Below, in pieces: positions 21,005 through 33,409 of a stretch of DNA of 64,000 nt; within the stretch, counting starts at the first letter, position 1; every line of letters begins with the position of its first letter. The notes under the pieces are model-generated. The model made no database searches, was not told the origin of the DNA, and saw only the letters and a program-made list of their open reading frames with translations. Origin of the DNA: Blastobasis lacticolella (taxonomy: Eukaryota > Arthropoda > Insecta > Lepidoptera > Blastobasidae); assembly GCA_905147135.1 (NCBI GenBank), contig LR990048.1, positions 8,354,563 to 8,418,562 on the forward strand. The letters run 5' to 3'. A program made the position numbers and the translations under genes.

Positions 21005-21826
21005 TCATCATCTGTGCTTATCCCTGTTTCTGAATCTGTCTGTGACCGCTTTTCTACTCATTCTACTCCACTTCACGCGGTCTTCGGTATCCTCGCGTCG
21101 TAAGCAGTTAGTTCGCTCTCGCATCCGCGATGTCTATCCCTAGACCATGTAGGCTTTCCTCGGGACCTCTTTCCTGATACTGGCAGGTTTTGTCACAAAT
21201 TTCCTACCTATCCCTGGTGCTTACGTGACCAAGCCAATGTAGGCGAACGTCCTCAATCTTGTCCGCGATGTCTCTCACGTGAAGACTACCACGGATGTAC
21301 TCATTACGTACTCGTTCGAGTCGTGTTACGCCATACATACACCGTAGCATTTTTATTTCATTTAAGTGGACGTGCTTCAATAGTGCCAGCCAAGTCCCGC
21401 AGAGCATTCATCATCATCTGGAGTTAATGTCCCGGTTGTGCTCGCGCGCACGAGGGCCTGGGGTTCGCCTTGACCATGCTCCAGCATTTGGCAAATCAGT
21501 TAATTACAGTGGAGCGATTGTCATCTGATCTCCACGACCCTGTTACCCAGGGAACCTGATCAGATTGGATCATTCACATTCATTACACATTCAGACGCCT
21601 AAAAGTGCAGGTTTCATCACGATGTTTTCCCTCAGCGTGAGAGCATCGGCTAGTATTCAACTAATGTACAAAACTCAGAAATGAGTTATTGGTACACGGC
21701 CGCGGCATTGGTACAGCGGCATTAGAACCCGGTACCTCTCGCTTACGAGTCGAATACCCTTACCTAACCTAACCGCTCGGCCACCGACGACTCACGAGTT
21801 GAGTCGACAAGTCCCGCAGAGCATTA
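21005..21826 (-). mobile_element. LINE (family B) 3' fragment split by a SINE1
   Basis: The minus strand encodes the C-terminal reverse-transcriptase region (KMLRCMYGVTRLERVRNEYI, RGSLHVRDIADKIED) and ends in an ATG-rich tail at about 21000-21010. A full SINE1 (21409-21807, minus) is inserted, flanked by an exact 18-bp duplication CAAGTCCCGCAGAGCATT (21391-21408 and 21808-21825). Relatives: 25797-26599 and 29490-30425. Confidence 0.85.
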
Positions 21827-23249
21827 CAAGTATTTAATTATTTCGTTAATAAGCCCCTTGAGTTTGATGGTGAGTTTTACGGTCACACACAACCATTAGG
21901 TTGCATTAGGCATTCTTGCGGGTGGGTGGGTGATGCCCCTGGAATTTCAAACGTCCATAGGCTGCGGTGACTGCTTATCATCAGGTAGGCCGTAAGCTTG
22001 TTTGCTAGCTTAGTGCTATAAAAAGGAATTCGTCTCAAGCTGTAGAGATACGGGACTTGACATAGGGGGCGATATCCCCGGTATATAATATGTTCTGTTG
22101 ACAGCTTCGTTCTCTATAGGTACTATGGATTTCTCTACCTACTTCTTCTTACCTATGTATTCAAAAACGATTAGCGTTAGGTGTGCCTCGATACCGTTGC
22201 CGAAGCAAGGTTTACTCTGGTTGAACTGGTTGAACAGTTTCGGTAATCGATTGGCAGTCGTGGTGGTTGCTCTGTGAGCCTCTGTGAGCCACGCTATTTT
22301 AGGAAAGAATTACGAACAAGTTGCGTTCAATAAATAAATTCATTTATTTGATCGTTTAAACTAAATTAATATTATAACTAAGTCAACTTTAAATAATTAT
22401 TATATTAGATATAGAACATAAAAATTTATCATATTTGCTAAGCAAAATATAGTAGAGAACAATATAGGTAATTTTTTTATTTTTGGGCCAGATTTCGTAA
22501 GTTATTTTATTTTTCAATAGGATTTGGTTTTGAAAATTTAAATTAAAGTGCAGTCTTCACTGATTTGAGGTAAACACGCCGAAATAGGTAGGTACTAGAG
22601 AATGCAATACCGGCACACCAAGATCCCGAAATACCGGTATACCGCATACATTTTGCGGGATCCCGTCGGACTGGCGGGATTACAAAAAGCGCGGTGCATA
22701 CGTGTTAATCTGCGCGCGGCAGCTCGTGGGCCGTAGATTGGCTGACTAGGCGCTGGCTAAGTGATGCAAGCCTACATTTGCGAGCTTAACTATCGAACCA
22801 CCCCATATTTTTCATATACGCTCATACATTTCTGGCGTTAAAAAACAGTCTATAAAAGTTTCCAAAATAATGTTTATTTTTCTAATGATGTTTACGAGCA
22901 TAAAATATAAAAAAAAAAGTTCTTTATTGTAATTGATTTCTGGGCTCTAAGTCCACCTCTAGTCCTAAGTCCTGGATACGGCAAATACCTGAATCTAGCG
23001 GGACTAAGATGGTTCAGTCCCGCAAATATCTGGATTGAAATTGTCTTCCTGAATTGCATTTCCTAGTAGGTACTCTTTCTGTGTAAGAGCCGATCACCGT
23101 GTTAAATTCTAATCAGTCAGTTTACATGAAAACCTTCCAGTTTCATCCCAGAAAAAAGTTATAATTAAATATCAAATACTACCTAACAGTCATAATCAGG
23201 TTTATGGGACCTACGTAAACACCTTGAGCATTAACGAATGATACTCAAA
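21827..23249. other. Intergenic DNA, no gene
   Basis: Contains a short repeat phrase (CCATAGGCTGCGGTGA at 21955, also at 18533). At 22600-22720 there is a patch with repeated ATACCGG and CGGGAT words that may be a decayed MITE. Otherwise AT-rich and unremarkable. Confidence 0.5.
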
Positions 23250-26200
23250 CTACGTGCCTAGTACTGTTATAGTATCGTTGATTCCATTCAGTGAATCAAC
23301 AGGTGATGTTCCTACACACGAGATCTTCTCGCTCTGTTTCTCGCATATGTAGGGTAACTCGCGATCGCAAGGGTCGTCGTAGAGTAATCCACTGCGACCC
23401 ACGGAGCCGCAAAATTCATTGCCACTTGCGTTGTTGGGTTCTCCAGGCGCCCACTTTCCAGCAGTTTCTGCCAATGGTTGACCTAGATAGTAACAGAGAT
23501 AATTAGTAAATTGTTAGTTTTGGTTTACATGGTTTGTACCATATGAAGATATGGACTTGAGCAACATCTCACAAAAACATACGAATATTAAATTAGGTTC
23601 CAGAACTCTACTTAAGCTGAATGCCAGGTTCTCAGATGTTGGTACTTAAGATATTATGTTGCTGCTTGTCTGTAACTACTTGCCTTTTACGGTGACCCAA
23701 TTTCTATTCCGTCTTCTAGCACGGAAGCCGAGGAATGCGGAGTCTCGCCAAAATATTCCAGGAATAGTTTCGGAAGGATTCATGGCGAATATATCTCTAA
23801 TAGTTTGTGCTTCATCTTCGTTCTGGATAACAGCCAAGTTGCCACCTTCGGCTGAGCACATGCTGCCAGCCTGCCGCCATGACGTGCGCATGCGGTGAAA
23901 TTTGTAGCATTTATCCATGCCCTTGCCGAGAATGTATGCTATAAAAAACAATCATTTTGTAGAATTTAAGATAGATACTACGTGAAGTTCTTTAGAGAGG
24001 GGTGAGGAGTTTACGTGATCGGCAATACCTATGGCATTGCACACGTCCATGGTAACTGCTACCTACCATCAGGGTAAGTTTGTTTGCCACCTTAGTCGTA
24101 TAAAAATAGCAAGAATTATTATTAGTCTCGATTACAGATTCAGCAATGATTTTGTTGCATACGTGATTTCCTGTAGTTGTGGCCTATATAAACATTGGTG
24201 GCGAAGTTAGGCAGAAAATGCATAAAAGCTTGAATAATTTGAATAATAAGTAGTAATAGATACGTTTTACAATAAAAGAGAGGTTAAGTCAAGAATAGCT
24301 GAACCCCACGAGTGCTAAAATGGTTGAAGAATTTGGTAAAACGGTGTGTCGGTGGCCTAGTTGTAAAGGTATCCGACTCGCAAGCAAGAGGTACCGGGTT
24401 CGAATCCCACTGCCGCTATGTACCAATGGCTCTCTTCTGAATTATATATACATTAGTTGAACACTAACCGATGCTCTTACGGAGAGGGAAAACATCGTGA
24501 TAAAACCTGTACATTCAGGCGACTGAATATATAACCATGATCCAATCTGGTCAGGGTCAGGGTCAGGTGGTAGCAAGGTCACAGAGGTCAGATAGCAGTT
24601 TTCCATTGTAATTACCTGCCAAATTTAGGACCGTGGTCAATGCGGATCCCGGGCCCTCGTGCGTGAGAGCACGCCCGGTACATTAACGCCAAGATGATAA
24701 TTTTTTTAATGTCGAAGAAACGAAAACAATTTGTTGGGACCGTCACGAGAAGGACGATATGGTCGCTGCCTATCTCTGAGAGAGGCCGACGTTTGTTATT
24801 ATCATTACAATTAATACGTACTGCTATCGTTTCCACAGCCAGTGTAAAATTCGCTATTATTGTTTATGTAGCAAACGAAAGGGAACTTCTCACTTTTCTG
24901 TTTCTTTTCCAATTTCATATACTTGTTCATAACAAAAACTTCGTCATTCATTGCGTAATCGAAAACTTTACCATATACTGTAAAAAATATAGTTAAATTT
25001 TAGTATCAAGTTTAACGCCATTCCTACATTTGCATAAAATTGCAATTGTATAAAATACTCACAGACTGCGTTGATATCTGTCCAAATTAATTTTACATTA
25101 TCGGTTTTATTAATGACGGCCTGCAACGCATTGGTATTCGAATAAGTCGTGGGCAAAGCCAAAGCTGCTCCTGGAATACAAGTTAACACAACGAATTAAA
25201 CTATGTGATCACAGATCATCTTAAGTTATCAGTAAACCATTCATCAATAAAGGTCTCTGGCTAACTGACGTATGAACGCACAGTCGATGTGAAGGGCGTG
25301 ATATGGGTTGCTAATGAGACCAAAAATCATGTGGAAAGCTATATCTATAGGTACAACAGGTTTCCCATTTTCTTACCTTCAATTGAACATGTGCTTATCG
25401 CATCGCGCCACGTAAGAGGTTCCGTATGCAGCTTGAACCAGCCTTCTGCTTCCGGGTAGTGCTCGTAGTCACATCGGAAGGAGTGAGCTGTATTAGAATT
25501 ATGGAAATTAATGTAGGTAGTTTCATCATCACAGCCCACAACAGTCCACTGCAGGACTCAGGGCCTCTCCCACAAAAAGGGAGGTTATTGCCATAATCTC
25601 CACGCTTGGCAGGCGGGTTGGAGATCGCAGTGTTATAATATAACAATGGAAAATGCTGCTGCCCATTTTCCAGGCTACGGAGGCGCTTAGAGCTTTTGCC
25701 TCGAAAACATTAGTCGCCTTGTACGACACCCACGAGTGTAAGGGGTTGGTGCTATTCTACTCTGCCGGACACCACACGGCCGGTAGGTAGTTTACTCAGC
25801 GGAAATTCAGGACATGCCTCCATGGCTTATGAAGTACGCTGACGACATTGTACTGGTGAGCAAGCTTAGGCAGGAACTTGAGACCAGAGTAAACACGTGG
25901 AAGGCTGTGCTAGAAAACAGGGGTTTGAAGTTGAATGTCGCCAAAACGGAGTATATGGCCAGCTGCAGCGCAGATCCCGAAACCATCCTTGGAGGTAACG
26001 TAGCTGTCAATAGAACTGATAAATCCAAATACATCGGATCCGTGATGCACGAGTTCGTCGATATCGGCTCCGATGTCAAGTCCCGAATCTCTGCAGCTTG
26101 GGCCAAATGGCGGGTCACCTGTGACCCTTTAAAGCTCAAAGGGCTTATATACAAGAGTATAATAAGACCGGTAATGTCTATGGCTGTGAGTCATGGCCAG

Positions 26201-27373
26201 CGCTGACGAAACACGTTTGCGAACTCCACACCAACGAAATGAAAATGCTACGGTGGATGTGCGGAGTTACGCGACTCGATCGAGTACGTATCGAGTACAT
26301 CCGTGGCAGCCTTGGCATGAGGGATATCGCAGATAAGATCGAGGAGGCTCGTCTGCGCTGGTTTGACTACGTGTTGCGTAAGCCGCAGGGATACGTAGGA
26401 ATTATGCCCGGTAAGGTATGAGTATCAGGAAAGAGGCCCCGTGGGCGACCAAAGAAGCGATGGATTGACATCGCTGAGTCGAATGCGAGAGCCAACGGCT
26501 TACGACGAGAGGATGCCGAAGACCGGGCGAAGTGGAGAAAATTGAGTAGGAAAGCGAACCCTGGCAGAGGCCGGGGTGAGCGCTAGGACAATGATGAATG
26601 TAGGTAGTTTACTAATATTATAAAATATTGGTTTTAGGTACACGTATGTATGTTTGATGTGATGACAATTTCGGAGTTTCCTGAAATTCAAATGGATTGC
26701 TGCTTAGTTATAAGAGTGCTTATTAATCATTCTTACTATCCCCCGTAACTAACTAGAGTAATCTTCATTGGTATTTTATTTATTACACTAAATACTTTCG
26801 GCCGCTACTTCGTCCGCGTGGACTTCGAAATTCGGTTATAGCGTGATCCCGAGGGAATTATTTTGAACTTAATGATAGATTTAGATTTAGATTTATTTAT
26901 TACTCTTACACAAGATAATACATTTAAGATATATTTAAATACATTTTTGCGAAAAGAGATCGTCAAATATAATGGATTTATACAAATTATCAAAAGGAAT
27001 ATACGTAATTAATAAAATACGTATATTCCTTTATATTAAATTGATATTATAAATTGATAAATTGTAGCCTGTGTTAATCCAGATTATGAACTATCTGTGT
27101 GCTAAATGTTATTCAAATCCATTGACTCGTTTTTGCGTGATGGAGTAACAAACAAACAAACATACAAACTTTGGCACTTATAATATTAAGAGGATTAATG
27201 TTATGAAGAATAAGTTTTATAACGTAACTTGTATTTAGGTAGGTAGTTTTCTCTACATAGGGTGAAGCTAATACGCGACATTAAACCTACCTACAATTAA
27301 AATAGGCAATTGTTCACTTACCCAAAACTGGAAAACAAAATACTAGAAAAATATATTTCGCTGTGATCTCCAT
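23250..27373 (-). CDS. Secreted dual-CRD C-type lectin (immulectin-like), L2
   Basis: Six exons on the minus strand: 27373-27322, 25487-25377, 25170-25063, 24977-24822, 23938-23684 and 23482-23250. All introns are phase 1, giving 915 bases or 304 residues. Exon 1 is a signal peptide (MEITAKYIFLVFCFPVL). CRD1 begins HSFRCDYEHYPEAEGWFKLH; its fourth exon has lost EPN and WND and ends FPFVCY then TGCGNDS. CRD2 begins KCYKFHR, carries GEPNNASGNEFCG (EPN), LLYDDPCDREL and PYICE, and the tail is about 25 residues. The intron after exon 5 uses a GC donor (GCAAGT at 23683-23678). Intron 1 holds an RTE-derived SINE, a LINE and a Helitron-like repeat; intron 4 holds a SINE1. Expected role as for L1. 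Exon 4 is the least certain exon. Confidence 0.82.
24350..24700 (+). mobile_element. SINE1 in L2 intron 4
   Basis: Head GTCGGTGGCCTAGTTG, B box GGTTCGAATCC near 24397-24407, end ATTAACGCCAAGATGATAA. It is inserted antisense to L2 between exons 4 and 5. No clean target duplication was seen. Confidence 0.75.
25524..25782 (-). mobile_element. RTE-derived short element next to the L2 exon-2 acceptor
   Basis: 259 bases flanked by GTAGGTAGTTT (25513-25523 and 25783-25793). It has the same orientation as L2, with its ATG-rich 3' end 37 bases before exon 2 (first base 25487). It starts GGCCGTGTGGTGTCCGGCAG on the minus strand. Confidence 0.85.
25797..26599 (+). mobile_element. LINE family B, 5'-truncated
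   Basis: Encodes a frame-damaged RT region with YADDIVLVSK near 25838 and KMLRWMCGVTRLDRVR near 26240, ending AATGATGAAT. It is flanked by a 14-bp duplication GTAGGTAGTTTACT (25783-25796 and 26600-26613). It lies antisense in L2 intron 1 and uses the same target as the adjacent RTE-derived element. Confidence 0.85.
26790..27195 (-). mobile_element. Helitron-like fragment in L2 intron 1
   Basis: The minus-strand end reads CACGCGGACGAAGTAGCGGC and then AGTATTTAG. The opposite side has the GTTTGTTTGTTTGTTACTCC words usual for Lep1-type elements (27145-27170). The CTAG end is degraded. Confidence 0.5.
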
Positions 27374-27397
27374 TGTAAACAGTGACTATCTATTAAC

Positions 27398-27492
27398 TGT
27401 AGTAGTTTAACTCGGTGAAACATTTTTATAGTAAATTATTACACTGTAATAAGTAAGATATTCATAGATAACCTGATTACTCGGGAATCCAT
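27398..27492 (-). promoter_or_regulatory. L2 promoter with TATA, GATA and kB-like sites
   Basis: Reading the minus strand: TATAAAA begins at 27430 and an initiator-like ACAGTT lies 31-32 bases further (around 27398), 25 bases before the ATG. GATA words occur at 27456-27460 and 27465-27471. A GGGAATCCAT at 27483-27492 is close to the insect NF-kB consensus. Adjacent kB and GATA sites are common in immune-induced fat-body genes; here it is a motif-level inference only. Confidence 0.42.
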
Positions 27493-27499
27493 AACCTCG

Positions 27500-28049
27500 T
27501 GGGTAAATTGATAGCATGGAAGCGTGTAAACACTTGATAAACATTTTTTAATGATTTCTCATTACATGTGGGATTATTTTAATTGTAAATACCGTATGGG
27601 TTTTTAATCGCTGGTATTTTTTTCATTATTTTGATAACATACTTTGCACAGATTTAAATAACTTAATTAGATTTCTGTGCAACTGTGACCAATTTTACTA
27701 TTATTATGAATCTGTAAGTTATCCGAAATAAATGAATATATTATTTTATTTTATTTATATTACTATATATAAGTCTTTGTATATTACAGACTTGTGCACC
27801 ACAAACCAAACATTTAACAACGAATTGGGCTATGTTCGCTTATTTGTACTATGGTAATGCTTTTTGCGGTCAGCCGTAACTAAGACATGCCCGATTGGAC
27901 TAAACTTTAGGTTAAGATATACCTAACAAGAAGAAGTACTGCACCAACACCAACCTTAAGGGGTACTACATAAACTCGCTTAGTCACTCTTAACTATAAG
28001 ACAACGATTTTGTAACGCCTAATCACTGGGAAGAGTTTGAATGACTGTA
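27500..28049. other. Intergenic DNA upstream of L2, no gene
   Basis: AT-rich DNA with no splice-bounded or long frame. It leads into the BEL/Pao remnant. Confidence 0.5.
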
Positions 28050-28460
28050 TGTAGTAGTGGTCAACATTTGCAGCAAGATCTTCAATGTCTCATCATCAAG
28101 TGGAGACAATACCAATATGCTGTAACAGCAGACATGGAAAAGATGTACAGGCAAATTTGGGCCCGCTCTGATGAACAGTACCTTTAGATGATCATATGGA
28201 GAGATGAACCAGCAGAAAGTTTGAGATAATACAAGCTCGCGGTGGTGACAGACGGGACTAAAGCCACACCTTTCTTAGCCATGATGACCCTGAAGCTGTT
28301 TGTGCATGATGAGGAGATATCCAATCAGTATGGCCCATAAGTGCTGGAGGATTCGTTCTATATGGATGATTTGTTACATGATGCCGATACAATAGAAAAT
28401 GCCAAGGTCAAGAAACTGTATCACCGTTACGAACAGCTGTTATTATAAGTGGATTGAGTT
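28050..28460 (+). pseudogene. BEL/Pao LTR-retrotransposon reverse transcriptase remnant
   Basis: Short frame pieces in series resemble the BEL/Pao RT core: TADMEKMYRQIWARSDEQY, then IIWRDEPAESLR, then a TDGTKATPFLAM segment and YMDDLLHDADTIENA with the catalytic YMDD. Stops and shifts interrupt it. No LTRs or other pol domains were found nearby. Confidence 0.75.
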
Positions 28461-28913
28461 AAGCAAATACTAACTTATATTTTTGCTGTACACAGTGTCA
28501 ACTAAAACTCCTGTGTGCAACATGGCGAACAAATCTCTGTAACTGTGACATCCTTGTAACACCTATGTTGATAAATAAATAAATTGAATTGAAGATCAAA
28601 TTACCGCCGTGCTAATGTCTCATTCCGGTCTAATTAATGTACAACAAATGTGCCTACTTAAATCAGTATGTACCAATACAATCCACTTAAGGGCGGACGT
28701 TGAATATCCCTGAATACCTCCCATCAACCATGTCATTAACACTCGTAGCCGGAATTTGACCTTTCAAACAATAACTACATAAATGAAAATACTGTAGAGC
28801 TTAGCAAGTAGCGTTTCACATCACGATATTTATCACTACGCAGCGATAAATTATGTCCTGTTCGCGTTATTTGGTGTTGCATCGTTGATCTAGGTGTGAA
28901 GGGGATCTTCGGA

Positions 28914-29014
28914 AGGTGTACTTTTCTGATCATTGGTCGAAAAGAAATAGCATAATCAGTGTCTGTTGAACCTTTTTCTTTTTCTGCTTGTTCTGTAATT
29001 GGATCACTCTTAGG
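28914..29014 (-). pseudogene. Fragment of the L3 acidic-tail exon
   Basis: About 100 bases match L3 around 36460-36555 and encode KSDPITEQAEKEKGSTDTDY. It has no CRD, diverges on the left, and ends on the right exactly where FB2 begins. It is a dead fragment. Confidence 0.85.
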
Positions 29015-29489
29015 CTCGATGCCCACTCATGCAGTGCAGTGCACCGCGCGGCGCTCCGCGCGGTGGCACGTCACGGTGACAACAAAGAAAAAGGTGGTGT
29101 TATTCTGGTTTTTCAAGTAAGGCCACGTTCGCACGAGAAATTTACTAGAGATTGTGAGTTAGGCAACGTTTGCACGAGAGCTTCTTCAACACTTTTACAT
29201 GGGAAACGTACAAAAAGGATACCATTCATTTTGAACTAAAATAATAGTGGCCGGCACGGCCAAAAAACAATTATACAATTTTCGGAGAGACCATACAATT
29301 TCTAACATTTTCGTGAGCGATCGTTTCGAAGTTATTCCAGTTTTTAGCTTGACAGTTGGCATCAACAATGTAGATCGCTACGAGAAGTATAAATTCTCTT
29401 CAGGAACTAGTGTTTTAGGATCAATAGTTTCAGAGTTATTACAGTTTTAAGTTTGATAGCTGTCACCCGAAATGAAGATCTCTATGCTA

Positions 29490-30425
29490 TTAGAACGGAT
29501 TATTGACCAGAGATTTCGTCAGGAATGCTTGTCGGAATGCCAATACAGCTTCAGGCCGGGCTGCAGCCGGGTTCTGTGCTGAGCCCTTACTTGTTTTGCA
29601 TTGTGATCGATGCCCTCTCAGTAGAAATTCAGGACATGCCTCCCTGGCTTATGAAGTACGCTGACGATATCGTAGTGGTGAGCAAGCTTAGGCAGGGCCT
29701 TGAGACCAGGGTAAACACGTGGAAGGATGTGCTAGAAAAGGGTGGTTTGAAACTGAACGTCGCCAAAACAGAGTATATCGCCAGCTGCAGCGCGGATACC
29801 GACACCATCCGTATAGGTAACGAAACTGTCAATAGAACAGATAAATCCAAATACCTCGGATCCGTGATGCACGAGTCTGGCAATATCGGTCTTAATGTCA
29901 AGTCCCGAATCTATGCAGCCTGGGCCAAATGGCGGGAACTCACGGCAGTCATCTGTGACCCTAAAATCCCTCTCAAGCTCAAAGGGCTTATATACAAGAG
30001 TATAAGTAGACCTGTGATGCTCTATGGCTGCGAGACATGGCCAGCGCTGAAGAAACACGTTCGCGAACTTCACGCCAACGAAATGAAAATGCTGCGCTGG
30101 ATGTGCGGAGTTACACGGCTCGATCGAGTACGTAATGAATACATCCGTGGCAGTCTTGGCGTGAAGGATATCGCGGACACGATCGAGGAGGCTCGCCTGC
30201 GCTGGTTTGGTCACGTGTTGCGTAACCTCAGGGATACGTGGGAAATAGGTACCTGAACCTTCCGGTATCAGGAATGAGGCAACGTAGGCGACCCAAGAAG
30301 CGATGGATTGACATCGCTGAGTCGGATGCGAGAGTCAACAACTTACGATGCGAGGATGCCGAAGACCATACGAAGTGGAGAAGAAGGCAGAGGCCGGGAT
30401 AAGCGCTAGAACGATAATGATGACT
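29490..30425 (+). mobile_element. LINE family B, RT C-terminal half
   Basis: A 243-residue frame (29525-30256) has LQPGSVLSPYLFCIVIDAL, the catalytic MKYADDIVVVSKL, ETRVNTW, MLYGCETWPALKKHV and MKMLRWMCGVTRLDRV. The 3' end is GATAATGATGA near 30412-30422. It is truncated at the 5' side. The RTE-like ATG tail and motifs suggest an RTE-related clade. It is inserted in the left arm of FB2. Confidence 0.8.
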
Positions 30426-31319
30426 CGTAAACCTGTTATGTATAACTATCTCCTTGGAAACCAGTCACTTACTAGGGATACTTCAATTAGAGACTTGGGT
30501 GTTGTACTAGACCACAAATTGGTCTACAATTACCACATTGAGAGCATTGCTGCCAAGACATCGAAGTCATTGAGTTTTCTAATGCGTTTTCAAGGATTTT
30601 TAAAAACGCTGAGACTTTCAAGGTCTTATATTGCGCATATGTAAGAAACACCTTAGAGTACGCTTCTCAAATATGGAATCCCATCTACGACGTTTACAAA
30701 ACAAGACTCGAAAGTGTTCAGATTAGGTTTATGAAGCACCTGTGCAAAAGACTTAAAATTTATTATAAGTCCGAGCTATATTTCGATTTATGTAAAAAAT
30801 TCCATTTAATGCCATTTTCTCTCCGACGCAATATTGCAAATGTGACTTACATTTTAAAAATAGCTTCTAGTTCAATAGACTGTCCCAAATTACTCAGTAA
30901 ATTGCAGTTTCAGGAACCTAGAGTACCATTTATGTATCCCCAAGCCTCTACTAACTACAGACAGAATTCGTATCTTATTGGAATCGGGCGTTCATCTTGA
31001 TGTTTTTAATACAAGCGTTCACGCAGCGCGTAAATTGCTAAGTAGCGTATTCTTTGAGCAGTAAGTATTGGGTGGGTATTTTGTTCAGTCATTTGATTAC
31101 TACTTTGTTATTTAAGTGCTAAATATTTCTTACTTTTTTTATCACGGCATTTAATATTTCGTGTGCCTACGGATTTTCCTCGGCTATCTACCTACGCTAT
31201 GATTATAAACTATTCTAGATCTATTAGTGAAGGTCTATTATTAGCTAACAGTTTTTTACCATTAAGTACTGATATGTTTAATAAGCTGACGATCTTCCAA
31301 ATAAATAAATAAATAAACA
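30425..31319 (+). mobile_element. LINE (jockey-like) 3' part with AAAT tail
   Basis: Two frames, broken between 30644 and 30731, give an RT C-terminal region (SIRDLGVVLDHKL, FLMRFQGFLKTL, SLRRNIANVTYILKI). It ends in an AATAAATAAATAAATAAA tail at about 31300-31317. With the preceding LINE it fills a gap in FB2 flanked by ATCTC. Confidence 0.7.
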
Positions 31320-33374
31320 TCTCGACTAGCACTTTCATTTCTCTTTAGAAACTAGTTTTCTAGGAGCGATAGTTTCAGAGTTATTACCGTTTTAAGTTTG
31401 ACAGCTGTCACCTAAAATGTAGACCTTGACGAGCACTAGCATTTCCTTTTAGAAACTAGTGTTCTACAACCAAACATGCATTATTTATTATTCGGGATGA
31501 ACTGAGAAGAGAATGACGACAGGATCACGAAAGCCAAACATCTTAGATAATGTTAAAGAATCAGAAAAATGGGAGGGGCTTACGCATCAGGGGTCAAACT
31601 TTCTTTGACAAGGTCGGTTTCCTATTTCATTCACACGCGTTGTATCTGTTCTAAAAAAAAGTAGACAGATATATGTGTGTTAACTGTGTCACATAAGGAG
31701 GAAAGATTCGAACTGTTGGTAAAAAGAAACAGTCAGATGTGACGCGCCGTACGCTACACGATGGGGCCAAATTGAAAAACGTGGACAAAATTCATACAGA
31801 ACTGACATTTCGGGCTTGGATTGCTGGTTTTGCCCCATCATGCAGTGCGCCGCGCGGCGCGCTGCACAGTGGGATATTTCGCCATCTGTCAATGTACTTG
31901 CATACAATTTGCTCGGCGTGTAACAAGTTTTGCCACATCGTGCAGTGCGCCTGGCAGCGCACTGCATGAGTGTGTCTTCAAGCTAAGCTTGCAGCGTGCG
32001 GCGCGATGTCAACAGATGTCATAATGAAACGTCACATCTGACTGTTTCTTTTTACTAACAGTTCGAATCTTTCCTCCTTATGTGACACAGTTCACACACA
32101 TATATCTGTCTACTTTTTTTAGTACAGATACCACGCGTATGAATGAAATAGGAAACCGACCTTGTCAAATAAAGTTTGACCCCTGATGCATAAGCCCCTC
32201 CCATTTTTCTGATTCTGTAACATTGACGAAGTTGTTTCGCTTTCGTGATCCTGTCGTCATTCTCTTCACAGTTCATCCCGAATTATAAATATTGCATGTT
32301 TGGTTGTAGAACACTAGTTTCTAAAAAGAAATGCTGGTATTCGTAGAAATCTACATTTTGGATAGCGCCTGTCAAACTTAATACTGTAATAACTCTGAAG
32401 CTATTGGTGCTAGAATACTAGTTCTTAAAGAGAAATGATAGTGTTCGTCGAGATCTACATTCCGGATGACAGCTATCAAACTTAATACTGTAATAACTCT
32501 GAAACGATCGCTCCTCGAACACTAGTTCCTGAAGAGAAATGGTGCATATTATGGTAATATAATGTTAAGCAGTGCGGTATATCCCACAAGAGAAACAATC
32601 AATGTGAATAAAAATTCCCAACATAAACGAATCAATCTTCTGAATTGAAAAAATTTGAAGTTTATATGTTCTTATAGCCTCAAGATGAATATTGAATGTA
32701 TTATTATAGAGCCTGTAACCATCGGACAATCAATACGCTTAAAACGAAAATCGGCCAAGTAGTTTTTGAGCCAGAATTAACATCCATACAAACATTGATA
32801 TCCACATACATACATACAAACCCCTTTCTCCCGCAAGAGTAGGTAGAGACGACATTGTTCCACTTGCTATGGTTCTGACAAATCTCTGTCGATTCTTCCA
32901 CGTCTATCAACTTTACTTACATTTACTGTTAATTTCATTACCCTTCCTTGGCTCCCACGTAGTCGGGTAAAAATATAAGTTATCATAGTATTCGAGGAAG
33001 ATCAATCGATGTGGTCCAATTTCTTCACATATTTCTATTGTTTCGCGTTTCATACATTTTTGGATCAAAAATCTAAGTGTCAGCCAGAACAAAATTATTA
33101 GTTTCCAATAGAGAAAACGGTTCTCAACATTGTTTACTGTGACGTCAAATCCGCACGTCCGACGGTCGATTGTAATTGGCTTTTAGAAAAGCGATACTTA
33201 GTACCTACTGTACGCCCGGTGGTACATAGTGGTGGTGGTGGGCGTACTGGTTTGGCACCATAGTAAGAAATAATAGAAACTGTGTGCTGTCTCTGAAAAT
33301 TGTTTTAATCCAAAATGAATGACATCCTTTTCGTACGTTTCTCTTGGTTGCATTTGAGACAGTCTCTTGGTTGC

Positions 33375-33409
33375 AAAGTGACTGGAGATAAAAAATCTCC
33401 AGTCACTTT
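33375..33409. repeat. Perfect 15-bp hairpin
   Basis: AAAGTGACTGGAGAT, then a five-base A loop, then the exact complement. It lies in the right arm of FB2, in a stretch of about 150 bases missing from the left arm. Confidence 0.9.

Noticed and set aside
22590..22720. Possible hAT-like MITE with ATACCGG words
   Set aside because: No matching inverted end or target duplication could be found by eye.
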